NCBI RefSeq assembly: GCF_028640845.1 | Contig: NC_080541.1 | Coordinates: 176,008,502 to 176,072,501, forward strand | DNA length: 64,000 nucleotides | Direction: 5' to 3' | Origin: Ahaetulla prasina | Taxonomy: Eukaryota > Chordata > Lepidosauria > Squamata > Colubridae | In this document: positions 47,300-58,550 of the stretch, in pieces | Layout: each line of letters begins with the position of its first letter | Numbering within the stretch: the stretch's first letter is position 1 | Notes under the pieces: generated by a model | Database searches by the model: none | What the model was told of the DNA's origin: nothing | Seen by the model: the letters and a program-made list of their open reading frames with translations, nothing else | Program-made: the position numbers and the translations under genes

Positions 47300-47410
47300 C
47301 ATTGGGTGGAGACAGCATCCAGGAACGGGTTGTACTCATCTGTTCAGTTGAAGGACTGAGTCTGTCAAAGTTGTAAGTCCTGTCCTTGTTGCTAGGGCTT
47401 CCCAGCTTTT
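47300..47410. repeat. DIRS inverted terminal repeat, left (3' end of element)
   Basis: Begins CATTGGGTGGAGACAGCATC and is the reverse complement, with about 10% difference, of 53737..53852. The open minus-strand frame ending at 47268 runs through it, so it translates to a stretch (QKLGSPSNKDRTYNFDRL) that reappears from the other repeat on the plus strand (QKLGSPSNKGGSYNFDRL). Confidence 0.93.
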
Positions 47411-47515
47411 GGCGAAGATGAAGAAACAGACTCAACGTGTCAGTAGAGAAGGAAGATGAGTCGTTGCAGAAGACAGAAGGCGATGAGTGAGGACCACACT
47501 GACAAATGGGTGGAG

Positions 47516-47598
47516 CTGGATGCTGTCTCCACCCAATGAGAAGGTGAGTATCAGGTAAGACCAATGCCCCTTCTCCATAGTGGTGGAGACAGCATCCA
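47516..47598. promoter_or_regulatory. DIRS internal complementary region (circle-junction template)
   Basis: Two arms. The first, 47516..47543 (TGGATGCTGTCTCCACCCAA then TGAGAAGG), is complementary to the outer edge of the left repeat. The second, 47569..47598 (CTCCATAGTGGTGGAGACAG onward), is complementary to the outer edge of the right repeat. This is how the internal complementary region of DIRS elements is built. It is thought to template joining of the ends into the circular DNA. About 25 bp separate the arms, and the arms can also pair with each other. Confidence 0.85.
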
Positions 47599-47599
47599 G

Positions 47600-48613
47600 A
47601 AATGGGACATACCAAAGCTAACTGTCCCCAGTCTGATCGAGACTCTCCTCCGGTATGGACCCGTTGCAAGACCCTACGGAATATGTCTAACTTATAGTGT
47701 TTAACAAATGGTGAAGAGGAGGTCCAAGTGGCCACCCTGCAGATATCCACTAGAGAGGCCCGTGTGGCCCATGCTGCCGTTGTAGCTGCGCTCCGCGTCA
47801 AGTGTGCCATAACCTGCACAGGTATTGGAAGGGAACGCAATTTGTATGCCTTGGCGATAGTCTGGCAAATACAATGGCCAATCGTGGAAGATGTGACCTT
47901 GGAACCTAAGGAAGCAGGAAGAAAGGAAACAAACAACGACTCTATCCTCCTCAATGTGGCAGTTCGTTTAAGATATACATGGGGGGCCCTCTGCACATCT
48001 AAGGTATATCAACATCTTTTTAAAGGGTGGGCAGGATTAGGGCGGAAATTGGGTAGGATTATCTCTTGCATACTATGAAATGATGTGTTGACCTTGGGAA
48101 TGAAGGATGGGTCTAGCTGGAGCACCACACGATCAGTGTGAAATACAAAGAGGTCACTCCGTACTGAGAGAGTGGCAGTCTCTGAGATTCAACGGGCGGA
48201 TGTAATCGCCACCAGAAAGGCGACCTTACAGGTCAAAAGACAGAGGCTGGTTGACCATAAGGGTTTATATGGGCACACCAAAGAAATCTTCAGACCATGG
48301 ATTGTTGAGAAAGAGAATAAAGGGACCCACAGATTAGCACAGATGAGAGAGCCACAACCTGCCTCCAAATGATGTTAGGCGATAGCCTACTATCTAATCC
48401 ATCCTGGAGAAATTCCAGGATATGGACTATTGAGACCATGACAGGTGAGATCCCTGAACATTTACACCAAATACAAAAGGCCTGCCATGTGGCAGAATAA
48501 ATACATTCAGTGGACGGTCTCTGGGAGGCATGAATGGTCTTGATGATTCTGGAGGAGAAATTGTCCCCTCTCAGAGCGCGCCGCTCAAGCGCCAGGTGGT
48601 CAGTTGGAACCAC
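47600..48613 (-). pseudogene. DIRS tyrosine recombinase, broken
   Basis: Two minus frames cover the domain. 48613..48290 holds the N-terminal SAM-like part (TWQAFCIWC, then FLQDGLDSRLSPNIIWRQV). 47996..47600 holds the catalytic part, with HLTRSAA (the H-x-x-R box) and SPFVKHYKLDIF, whose Tyr is the expected nucleophile. They are in different frames, and the stretch 48290..47996 has no single open frame, so at least one frameshift lies there. The enzyme would join the circular element to target DNA. Its C-terminal end overlaps the internal complementary region, as in other DIRS elements. Not functional. Confidence 0.85.
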
Positions 48614-48671
48614 TGAGGGTCCGGGTGGACCAATGCCCGTTGGCTGAGTGATGCGACGCCCTGAGGGATCC

Positions 48672-49244
48672 TGTCGTGTCCCACTCCTCCGCTGACGGCC
48701 GGGTCAGGGAAATCCGAATCAGGTGTGCCTCTGCAGCTCTGCCAAAGTCCTAGCAAAGTCCTCAGGGCAGGCAGGAGACCAGAAAGTGACTTCAGCAAGA
48801 TATGTTTAGACTTTGCCTGACTCAGAGACTGCCAGAAAGCAGATCCTTTATATAGGCCATGGGGTGTGGCTCCATGACTCAGCACTTATCCAGGCCTGCT
48901 CCTCCCTTCCTTCTGACGCCGCCGCCTATCAATTCTTCTGAAGCGAAGAATCGGCAGCTGTTGGTAATAGACCTTCCTCAGGCTCACATGCTGTGGAGGA
49001 GGGGGAGGGGTCTAGTTGCTCCGTTTGCCTGGGCATGGAGCCAGAGCTGGGGGCTGGAGATACTTGCTCTTCTTCAGCCTGTCTGGGCATGGAGCCAGGG
49101 CTGGGGCCGGGAGATGCCCCCTCCTCAGCCTGTCTGGGCATGGAGCCAGGGCTGGGGCCGGGAGGCATGCTAGGACATTCTTCAGCGTTCGGAAGCAGAT
49201 AAGCAGACCCCGGCTGTGGTGGTGAGATCGGACGAGACACAACA
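48672..49244. mobile_element. Solo LTR inserted in the DIRS element
   Basis: A 573 bp block starts TGTCGTGTCCC and ends GGACGAGACACAACA, the TG...CA ends and 9 bp inverted termini of an LTR. It is flanked on both sides by GATCC (48667..48671 and 49245..49249), a perfect 5 bp target duplication. Removing it with one GATCC rejoins the DIRS coding region. Only one LTR is present, so the rest was lost by LTR-LTR recombination. A TATATA motif lies near 48853. Orientation and family are unknown. It is younger than the DIRS copy. Confidence 0.9.
49024..49175. repeat. 51-54 bp tandem repeats inside the solo LTR
   Basis: Three units share GGGCATGGAGCCAG (starts at 49031, 49085 and 49136; spacing 54 then 51 bp). 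Both spacings are multiples of three, and the minus strand is open across all of them (49330..48929), giving a repeated SPGSMPRQAEE peptide. The GC-rich repeat is the likely cause of the long frame. I do not call a gene. Confidence 0.85.
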
Positions 49245-49249
49245 GATCC

Positions 49250-50850
49250 CCCCCTACCGACAGTGTCCTGAGATCGGCAAACCAAGCTCTCCTCGGCCAA
49301 TAAGGGGCCAGCAGAACAATTTCCACTCATTCTTCCAGGATTTTACAAATCACCCTTGGCAGGAGGGGAAAAAGTGAAAAGGCGTAAAGGAGCCCGGGCA
49401 GCCACGGGCTGCGGAGAGCATCGACACACTCCACCTCTGGAACCAGAAACCTAGAATAAACTCTGGAGTGGGGAACAAGTCTATCTCCGGGATGCCAAAG
49501 CAGTCGGTCAGGTCTTGGAAGAGGGATGGGTGCAGGCACCACTCCGCATGGTTGATGACTGTCCGGCTGAGCCAGTCCACCTGCACATTGGACACCCCAG
49601 AGATGTGCTCTGCCACCAGGGAACTCAGATGCCGTTCTGCCCAAAGACCCAGGTTCCTGGCCTCCTACATCACAGCCCTCAATTTGGTGTACCCCTGATG
49701 CTTTATGTGTGCCCTTGTGGCCACATTGTCTGTTAGCACTAAAACATGCTTGGCCGAGACTGACCACTGAAAGTGAAGGATGCATGCAGCTCCAGCCAGT
49801 TAAATGTTCTGCTGCAACTCGAGAGGACTCCACTGGCCCTGTGTCACCTGCAAATGGAGGTGTGCCACCCAACCAAAAAAGCTGGAATCACTTGTGATCA
49901 CCAGACGCTGTGGCTCGTAAAAAAGGCATCCCTTGGAGAAGGCTGGTGATCTCCACCAGGTGAGGGAGCAGAGGACATTGACCGGAAGCTGGACCCTGAC
50001 CAGAATATTGCTTCTGCCCGCCCTCTGAAATGGCAAAAGAAACCACTGAAGGTCTCTGGAATGGAGGCGGGCCCATGGGGTAATGGCAATGGCAGAAACC
50101 ATTTTGCCCAAGAGTTGAGACAACAGAGCCAATGGCACTTGACGCTCTCTTTGGACCCTACTAGCTAGGGCCCTGAGACTGTCCTGCCATTCTTGGGATA
50201 AGTAAACTCTGCCCTCAAGTGTGTCTATCACCACCCCCAGATGGAGTAGACAGGTGGAAGGAGTCAAGTGACTCTTCTCTAGGTTAACAGAGAAACCATG
50301 GCTAACGAGGATTAGAATTGTTACTTGGAGATCCTCCGCCGATTGGCGGTGAGAAGAAGATTGTATTAAAATATCATCCAAGTAACATTAGACGCGCACT
50401 GGTCTGACCCGGAGATGGGCCTCCAAGGCAACCAGCACCTTCGTAAACGTGCAAGGCGATGAAGAAAGCCCAAAGGGCAATGCCCTGTACTGATGGTGAG
50501 TACCCGCATAATAAAATCTAAGATATTCCCTATGGTTGGAGAGAATGGGAATATGCAGGTACGCCTCAGTTAAATCAAGTGAAGTGAGGAAGTTGCCCTT
50601 CCTGATGCCAGCAAGAATTGATTGAAGAGACTGCATTTTGAACCTTTTATACATGAGATATTGGTTCAGTCTTTTGAGATCCAGAATAAGTTTCCACCCC
50701 CCACCCCCACAAGGTCTTGGGAATGAGAAATAAGAGGGAATAGAACCCTTGCCTTATCTGGGCCTCCGGTATCTTTTGGATAGCCCTAATGTCCAGTAGG
50801 TGTTTCACAGCCAAATCCATGAGGACCCTCTTATTGGTGTCGTTAGACAC
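49250..50850 (-). pseudogene. DIRS reverse transcriptase and RNase H region, broken
   Basis: Read on the minus strand from 50850. An N-terminal RT stretch is followed by FLTSLDLTEAYLHIPI (motif A, with its Asp) and ALPFGLSSSPCTFTKV (motif B) in the frame 50654..50388. CYLDDILIQSS carries the catalytic YLDD at 50384..50373, in a second frame that has a stop just before it. FSVNLEKSHLTPS and LGVVIDTLEGRVYLS follow (to 49800). The RNase H-like part continues in frames 49872..49327, with VDWLSRTVINHAEW and FGIPEIDLFPTP, and is cut by the LTR insertion. It would have copied element RNA into DNA. The frame changes make it inactive. Confidence 0.87.
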
Positions 50851-51108
50851 AGGGCAACGTATAAAGAACTTCAGGGGAGGGGAAAGGAATTCTAGGGATA
50901 AGCCAGATCGTACAGTATTCCTAATTCACCCATCTGATGTGATTGCATCCCATCAGTCGGTAAAAAGGGCCAGTCTGCCCCCGATGGGTGGGTCATTAAT
51001 GTAGTTATTTGTGGCGTTGGAACAAACGACTTCCTCCCTCTGGAAATGGTCATTTATTTTGGAAGGGTCTACCTCTGCCCGACCTTTCCTGTTGCCCTCT
51101 GCCTCGGG

Positions 51109-52826
51109 TCAAAGGCTCCCTGTACACGATTGCCCACAGTTCCCCAATCGGAACCTCGAAATTGAGGATGATGAGAGAATAGAGATTAACGAGACTCGCC
51201 CCTGTGGTGAGAGGCAGACAACACTCTGCTTGTCCTTGGTCTCAATGAATAATGGTTCCAGCACCTCCCTGAATAACCTGACCCTGTTAAATGGGTAAGA
51301 AGCAAGGTGCCACTTGTGGCGGGCATCTGCCTGCCAGTTCTTCAGCCAGAGAAGGCGGTGAGGCACCACAGTAGAGGCCATGGTTTTGGAGGCAAATTGG
51401 GCCATGTTTAAGGTAGTGTCGGCCGAGAACTGGGCCGCAGCCATGATCTTATTAAGATCTTGCTACATCTGGTATCCTCTGCCGGTAGTTTGTCCTGCAG
51501 GTGCTGGAGCCAAACTAGGATTGCCCGATTAAAAAATGAGGCCGTAGTGGCAGAGCGAATTGCCCATGCTGCACCCTGGTGAGCCCGCTGAAGCAATTGG
51601 TCAGATCACCTATCATCAGGCCTCAAACCATCTTCAGGCTTCCCAGTAATGTTGGAGGTCAACAATAAGGCTGCAATGGGTGCATTGAGCAAAGGAGTCT
51701 GGAAAATTTGAGACAACTCCGGTCCTACATTAAAATAACATTTATCTGTGGCCGTAGGCAATGGGGCCGATCCCGGTGATGCCCATTGGCACTGGACAAC
51801 ATCCATGAAGAGTCATGGAGAAGGAACAGAGAGCACAGCTTTATCTGGCTCAGAAAAAAGAGGGTCTGCTGCCTCATGAGGTCACAATGTAGATGGCTCC
51901 TCAACAGAAGAGCCTAGGCGAGCTATGTTGGTGGCTTTAAAGAGCAAAGATTTAAAAATAGCTGGCAGAAAAAGGCCAGTGAATGCCAGCTGTTCCAGTC
52001 CTAGACCTTCATCATCCAACAGGTCAGGGTCACCATGATCCCCGTCCTCTAAGAACGATGGACAGCTCTCTTGAGATGGGGAAGGTGAACCTGGATCCCG
52101 AAGGGATTGGAAATCCTCTGGACCCGGTTCCAAGGGTCTGTCAGAGAGGATAGACATACTAGACCTCACTCTTATGGACTGCTGAAATTCAGCTGCAATA
52201 GTTTACCGAACCACCTTTGTAAAATCCTGAACATCCACAGGTTATCTCACTGACGGTTCCAAAACAGGTAGTAGCCCTTCGGCTGTTGGGGCAAGAGTAT
52301 TGAGAGGATCCTCTCTGGGAGCTAGTCCAGGTGTTCCCCTACCCCTAGGGGAAGTGGGAGGATCATCAATTGGACCACATAAGCTAGCTGTGGCAACGGG
52401 CAAGGAAAAATCCTGCAAGGAAATTTGATCTGGAGTGTCGCCAGGAGACTGGTTGCGTTTCTGCGAAGTGCCTGACATGCAAGGATCAGCCTGGGAGACC
52501 CAAGCTGAGGGCTTGGTTTTACTTGCCCTAGCACAATTTTTTTGTAGGGCCTGATCCCTGCACCTCTCATCCCATTGGGATGCTTTGGAGGGGCTGTCAT
52601 GGTGGCCTGGTTTGGAGTGACCTTTAGGTCCATGTCTAGCTCTGCTTGTGCTTTTCCTGGCCTCTGCCATGGAAGCAACTGTCCTGCCTGAAGTCAGGTC
52701 CAGGTCAGCCATCTTGGCTATGTTTGATTTTCTGCCTTTCTGGGATTTGAATAAGGCTTTAGGCATTGTATGCCGATAGCTCAGGTTGCCCAACAGGTGA
52801 TGTCCCAAGTAGTTTGTGGCAGGCAA
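51109..52826 (-). pseudogene. DIRS gag-like region, broken
   Basis: Several minus frames in series replace one ORF. 52826..52242 is basic and Ser-rich (RKSTSRARHGPKGHSKPGHH) with a Pro-rich end. 52169..51882 is acidic (EDGDHGDPDLLDDEGLGLEQ). 51806..51606 and 51596..51408 follow, and 51444..51109 holds WLKNWQADARHKWHLASYPF. The last motif is typical of the C-terminal end of DIRS gag proteins. Its position, upstream of the RT in the element, fits. At least four frame breaks are present. Confidence 0.75.
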
Positions 52827-52849
52827 CTGATATCTGTACTCACAAGGCT

Positions 52850-53700
52850 TTACATGCCAATGCCGGAATATAAGCCAGGTGGGCAGTTCTCGACAGAGTG
52901 CTAAGCTCCCAATTGCAATCGGGCTGAATGTTAACGGAGCGCGAAGCTCCTAAAATAGAGTGTAGCCAGCAGTGTAAATAACCACGGAACTGGACAAGTC
53001 CACCGAAATCCCTGAGCAGAGAATGTAGATTGAAGCAAGAATGACGAACTGTACTCTGCCTTCATCCACTGTCAATCAAAAAAGAGTGCTCCAAAATGGC
53101 GGATACAGCAACCGTGGTGCATCAACCAAAGGCACTTCATTTCTGGTTATTGCCCAGAGAGCGTGAAGTGTAAGAGCTGTATAAAGGGAGGCCTGAAACC
53201 AAGGCACGTGATTCACCTGAAGGTGTACTGCCGCTGGAGCTGTCAAGGGAGCGTAAAATCCCCAGTAACTGGTTTGGCACTGAATCCAGTCCGTAACAGG
53301 AGCACGAAGCTCCATCAACCAGTCTAAATGTTAGGTGGCGCACAGATTGTGATAGTAAAATGGCCACCTGACCACCTCATTCAGGAGCATGAAGCTCCTC
53401 CAACTTGCCTCCAATAAACGAGGGAGCGTGAAGCTCCACAGGTAATCTCACAGACTCCACAGTGCTAGACTCCACTGGCTCTGGATGGTGATCAGTCAAC
53501 AGAAGTCACAACGTATAAATGAGAATCCATCAGAGAGACAGCTGCAAGCCCACAACTGTCAGAGCCAAGGCTCCTGCCGGGGAAGAAATCCCAGCAACTC
53601 GAGGGAGTCAGCTGGCAACTCATAGTTGTAGACAATTAGAAGAAACAGCCAGGAACAAGTTTCCAGACAAAAGAATCCAGGAAAAAAGGTTGGAAGAAGC
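52850..53700 (-). promoter_or_regulatory. DIRS 5' leader with repeated GGAGC-hairpin motif
   Basis: Non-coding leader between the right terminal repeat and gag. The 15 bp motif GGAGC[AG][CT]GAAGCTCC occurs exactly four times, at 52936..52950, 53299..53313, 53384..53398 and 53423..53437. Degenerate forms lie near 52898, 53157 and 53248. In the element's sense the motif forms a 5 bp stem GGAGC/GCTCC around a 5 base loop. Only the two loop bases vary (GC, AC, AT, GT), a pattern that fits CpG decay. Function unknown. Confidence 0.7.
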
Positions 53701-53736
53701 ACTCAACACGTTCATCCAGTCTGAAGGACTGAGTCA

Positions 53737-53852
53737 AAAGCTGGGAAGCCCTAGCAACAAGGGCGGGAGTTACAACTTTGACAGACTCTGTCCTTCAACT
53801 GAACAGACAAGTACAACCCATTCCTGGATGCTGTCTCCACCACTATGGAGAA
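53737..53852. repeat. DIRS inverted terminal repeat, right (5' end of element)
   Basis: Inverse of 47300..47410. It ends GCTGTCTCCACCACTATGGA followed by GAA. The last 20 or so bases differ from the left repeat but match the second arm of the internal complementary region. Confidence 0.93.
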
Positions 53853-55779
53853 AACGGCAAGTATCTCTCTCTTTGTCTCTCTATCTAGAGTTTGAGACCC
53901 AAGACCATATGACAGGATGAGCTCCCATTACTTGCCCTAGCCCCTGACTACCTAGCAGTTCAAAACATGCAAATGACAGTAGATAAATAGGTACCACTTT
54001 CGTGGGAAGGTAACAGCAGTCCATGAGCCCAACATATAGTCATGCTGGCCATATGAGTGTCTTTCCAAAGCAGAATATTCTTTGGGAGAGAGCAGGGAGA
54101 GGTTGATATGTGATTCATCACATTCAATGTTATTCAATCCTCCCAGAGAAGCCCAATCTGTATCCATCAACTATTCCAGCTCTGGATGGTGCTAATTTCC
54201 TTTCCCTATTTACTGTCAATGCAAAGAGGTTTAGATTTTGTTTTTTGCTTTATATTACAGATCTGTCAGCCTAGTGATACAATCTTCCTCTTCTGTCTAA
54301 TCCAAATTGGGGGTGGGCTGGCAATGAGCCTGCAGATTGGTTTCATCATTGTCAACTCAGAATTGTTTTTCCTATAATTTGTCACTTTACATCAGTCATC
54401 CTCCCAAAATTTAGATGACATGTATGCACAGATAAGAATGTATGACTAACACAAGGTTTGCTATGAATTTCATGCCTGAGCAAGGATCGGAACATAAACG
54501 TTACTGGTCAAAACACAATTTTTCTTAATTACCTCATATTTGTTTTCCAAATTAATGAAATTATGTATCTTATGTATAAAAAGCTGGTTAAAAAATAAAT
54601 GAAGCATTAACTGAGCATTCTACATTGCTTCAGGAAATATCTTGATTCCTACTTACTACAAAAGTGCGCTATTTATTAGAACAGTTCTTTCCTTTCATGA
54701 AGTGTTTTAGGATGAGGCCATAAGGTATCTATCCAGGTGGGTTGGACAAAATAGTGAGATGGGAGAGAGCAGGACATTTTGTTATTAAGACCATGTTCAG
54801 CAGACATTCACTTTCATATTTGTCTCTGGAATAGGCTTAATATCTTGTAATATTGTCAGTATTCTTTTTTCTCTAGACCAGTCTTTCCCAATGAGATATA
54901 CTGGATATTAATCTCATTCCATTGCTCCCATTCTATTAAAGCTGTATCTAAACCATAGGCCCCCAGTGGGGATGCCACCATGCATGATGTGACAAAAAAG
55001 AGGTGAATATGGAAATGATACACACTAATGAACTGAAATTTGTCGAGTGCAATTACTGGCAATTAAAATTTATTGTCATTTATCTCTATTTGATTTTTAA
55101 TCAGGCTTGCCTCTATTACCTCCTCCCACTCTGCTACACAGAGTGTTAGTTCCACCCACCTCCTTTACCAAAATATTCATTGGTCCTTTTTCTCAGATCC
55201 ACGTTTTACAGCTGGCCAAAGGGAGAATCACTCCAGAAAATGTTAGGTGCAAACAGGACCCCAAAAGACACTCGTTCTACTACATAAGAGGTGTATCCCT
55301 TCCAGAGACTAACGAGAAGGCGATATATACATTTTGTACCAGATGCCATATTTACTATCATTATTTGCCAGTACAGCTAGACTCAACTTCTGTATCAGAC
55401 CAAAAATCAGTAACGGAGACACTGCCCTTGTACAAAAAAAACCTTCAAAATTAACAGATTCACAGTCTTTACTTTACATGGACAGTGGCCTTTGCCAAGA
55501 TGATCCTCAAAGTGGACCCAAGTGGACCTTGGCATCCTCTTGTTTGTCGCTATTGCCAGCGTTAGATTCTCCTTCTCCCAGCACCCCTATCAATCAGCAG
55601 CCACAGGGATGATCTGTTAATGTTTTTCCTATAGACAGACACATTATGTTTCTACGCTGCCTCTGCACACACCATGTTTACACCCCTTCTCTCTCCAGGG
55701 AGTAAATCAACCAAATTGATACCAGCCGTGATTAATTGTGTATCTCGGACCAATCTTTCCTTGAGTCCCTCATGCGGGT
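53853..55779. other. Intronic sequence, nothing recognised
   Basis: A CT-rich patch lies at 53863..53890. Otherwise there is no exon or repeat family. The 115-codon plus frame at 55107..55454 has no known motif or splice evidence. Confidence 0.45.
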
Positions 55780-56160
55780 GGCTTCCTCCTCCTCCTGCAA
55801 CAAACCAGGGAAGAAAGGAGGCTCTGCATGTTTGACGGATAGAGCCTGCCCAGGACGCAGCGAGATAAATTTGAGAGGCCTATGCTGGGCTGTCAGTGTT
55901 AAAGATGATGGATGGAGGAGGTGAGGCGGGAGGGACCCATTGAGCTTGGTGTAATGGAGAAGGTTCCTGGGGGATGGATGTTTGCCTGGTGATTCGGCGT
56001 TAATCTCTGGGCCCTGCTGAGGTGCTGACGACTGATAACAAGGAAATAGGAATGACAACAATTTTTAGCCAAGAGATTCTTCACAAAAATGCCAAGCTGC
56101 CGGAGGTCTGACAGGCTCTGATTGAATGGGCATAGGGAGGGGGCAGCCACTTTGGTGAAC
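55780..56160. other. Candidate conserved non-coding element
   Basis: Balanced-composition, repeat-free sequence of about 380 bp in AT-rich intron, with TTCGGCGTTAATCTCTGGG near 55992 and AGCGAGATAAATTTGAGAGG near 55859. Frames on both strands are open but without familiar motifs. Inference only. Confidence 0.35.
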
Positions 56161-58020
56161 ATGCAAAAGATGGATCATTTTATTCCCCCGCCTGACCATC
56201 TACATTTATTATCATTCCTCCTAATTCCACCTCGCTTAGCAGCTTGTCACCACTGTTTCTCTTCTGCCTGGGAGCTGATAGAATCAGACCTTTTGCGCAG
56301 GTGAGTCTGCAAGTTAATGTAACCAATGGCCAGGTTCTCTGGTGAAAAGCAAGCTGCTTAAAACAATGAGCCAGAAATGCTCTACTAAAAAAGGATACAT
56401 TTGAAGGGAGGTGATAGAGAGAATTGCTGAAGAGTTTGACCAAAGGGAATACAAAGAATGCTGCTAGCCAACCATCCTTCTTGTCAACTAGCTTTCCATT
56501 CTCATAATGAAAATGAAGCAGAACTTGTGGATGCTGTGCAGATAATTTATAGCCACATGTCTACTACTTTCCCAGTTGGCTATCCTCACAGATAATCAGT
56601 AGCCACTTATAACTCACTTTTCCTGTCCAATAAATGAACACGGAGATGGCACAATCAGCCTTATCCTACTCATCTCTAGGTTCATGCCAAGAATAACCCC
56701 TTTTTCTCCCTATCAAAGTTGGAGGTGGGCCAAGTCTTATGTTTCTTCCAATGGACTCTAAGGCCACCCAGATAAAATTGGAATAATGAAATGGTGTCAC
56801 ATTTACAATGATATTCACTGCCTGTTATACAATTACAAGAGAACAGATCATTACAAAAGAAACAATCAAGCAATGACATCATTTAATTGCTGGGAAAGGG
56901 TCAATTCAACCTGTGGTTGGATCTACAAAGTATGGAAGTTCCTAAATCAAACACATTTTGCATATACTTTCACAAAGAAATTAAAAAGAAAAAACCTGGA
57001 CAAAAAATATCCAAGAGAGATAGACTTACTAATCTACTGTTATAGACAATATGAGTCAGTGAATGATTTATATCAGGATGCAACCTCTGCTGAAGAAATG
57101 AATCCTGGAATATAATATTAAAGAAAAGTTCCTCTGAGCCTTTACAGAGTATTTTTTTCTTAGCACTGAGCAAACACAGAAGAGTTAGGCTTCAGCAATT
57201 CTTGTTTTAGAAATTGAATTTTTGGCAAGGTATATGTCATCTAGATAAAAAACCTCTATTAAAAATTGTAGTTCTAACTAATTGCAGTAAAATACAAAGT
57301 TTTCAACTATATCTATTTTGAACAATTCATGTCCAGCATTATCTCATCATTTGGTGTTCACTTCTCTCATAAAAGCATTGTCCCAAATAAGTTTCTATTT
57401 TTAATTAGAATCCATTTCTTAAGATTCTGAAGTTCCATTCTGTCTACCAAATCCTTTTATATGTATTTATACACTTTCATAATTCCTACTCTAAATTCAG
57501 CTTCCAAGGCATTCAGCCACACATAGTAAAAATGCATGTAAAAGAGGAAAAAATTAAGGACTGATTCACATGGATTTCCAACTACTTGTGGAGAAAAAGG
57601 TGCCACTCTAGAAATATTTACCTGAAATACACACAGGCCACAAAAAGGCAGCAAGAATTTTGATTTTAGTAACCTAGATATGTATTAGCAAAACTATGTT
57701 AAACAATATAACAATTTACGGAGAATGTAAATTGGGTTGTACTGCTACGTTGTAGAACATTTGTACTATTTCTCATGAAAATAGAATATTGTGGTCTGAA
57801 ATGTTAATTAGGGAGGCTGTAATAACCTTACTAGCAATAGGCTTTCAGCAGATGCTAGATATATGGATTGCAAAACAACATAAACTGTTTCCAGAGATTA
57901 ACCAAAGTAATCAAAGGATAAATTAAGGCATTTTGAAACCACATCTTAATAATCTACATGACAAATAACTGAGTTATTTGTTATAAATATATTTGTTATA
58001 AAATAAATATATTTGTTATA
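56161..58020. other. Intronic sequence, nothing recognised
   Basis: No exon, RNA gene or repeat family is recognised. An (ATATTTGTTATAAA)-like short tandem repeat lies at 57975..58020. Confidence 0.45.
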
Positions 58021-58550
58021 AAAATATAAAAAGCAAAACTTTTACCCAAATTGGTTTGAAAAACAGAAATTCCTGAGTGATTTTGAGGAAAGAATAAAAA
58101 AATAAGGAAAACGGGTTGCTTGGACCAAATAGTCCAGGAATGGCGCAGTATAGTCACAGGGTGCAAAAAGACGTCTCTATTGGGCCGACTGAGCTGAAAA
58201 ACTGGACAGCGAGGGAGGCAAGGGGGCGTGTCTGAAGATTTACGACTCAGTCTCTGGGCAGATCCGACTGTAGCCACACCCATTCCTAGACTATTGTGCA
58301 GCTACACTGGAAAATATGTATTTTTTTTTCATTTTCTGGAATATTGAAATGCTGTTAATATATCAGGTGTGAGCAAGCCCACAGCATCTGACACAGGGCA
58401 GCTGAATTTTATGATGAAACTTTTGCTTCCTTACCCATTCAATGGTGTGAAATGGAACATCTCCCACCTTTAACTTCTCCATCCCAAAATCACTCAGGAA
58501 TTTTTGTTTTTCAAACCAATTTGAGTAAAAGTTTTGCTTTTTATATTTTT
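58021..58550. mobile_element. Inverted-repeat element with 66 bp arms
   Basis: The left arm 58021..58086 and right arm 58485..58550 are reverse complements with about two mismatches (AAGCAAAACTTTTAC and GTAAAAGTTTTGCTT at the outer parts). A 398 bp spacer separates them. A second, inner inverted pair (AATAGTCCAGGAATGG near 58129 and CCATTCCTAGACTATT near 58280) is not concentric with the outer arms, so the structure may be one TIR element inside another. No coding capacity and no clear target duplication. Confidence 0.65.

Larger units (their letters stand above)
47300..53852 (-). mobile_element. DIRS-type tyrosine-recombinase retrotransposon
   Basis: A 6.55 kb element (about 5.98 kb without a later LTR insertion) on the minus strand. 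It has inverted terminal repeats at 47300..47410 and 53737..53852, an internal complementary region at 47516..47598, and the order gag, RT/RNase H, tyrosine recombinase. DIRS elements integrate by a tyrosine recombinase through a circular intermediate and make no target duplication. I see none here: the left flank GAAAGGG and right flank AACGGC differ. All coding regions are broken, so this copy is dead, though they remain easy to read, which suggests moderate age. Confidence 0.92.

Noticed and set aside
48929..49330. 133-codon Pro/Ser-rich minus frame
   Set aside because: It lies mostly in the solo LTR and its repeats and crosses the LTR border into DIRS sequence, so it is not one ancestral gene.
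55107..55454. 115-codon plus frame
   Set aside because: No known domain and no splice or regulatory context; likely chance in a mixed-composition stretch.
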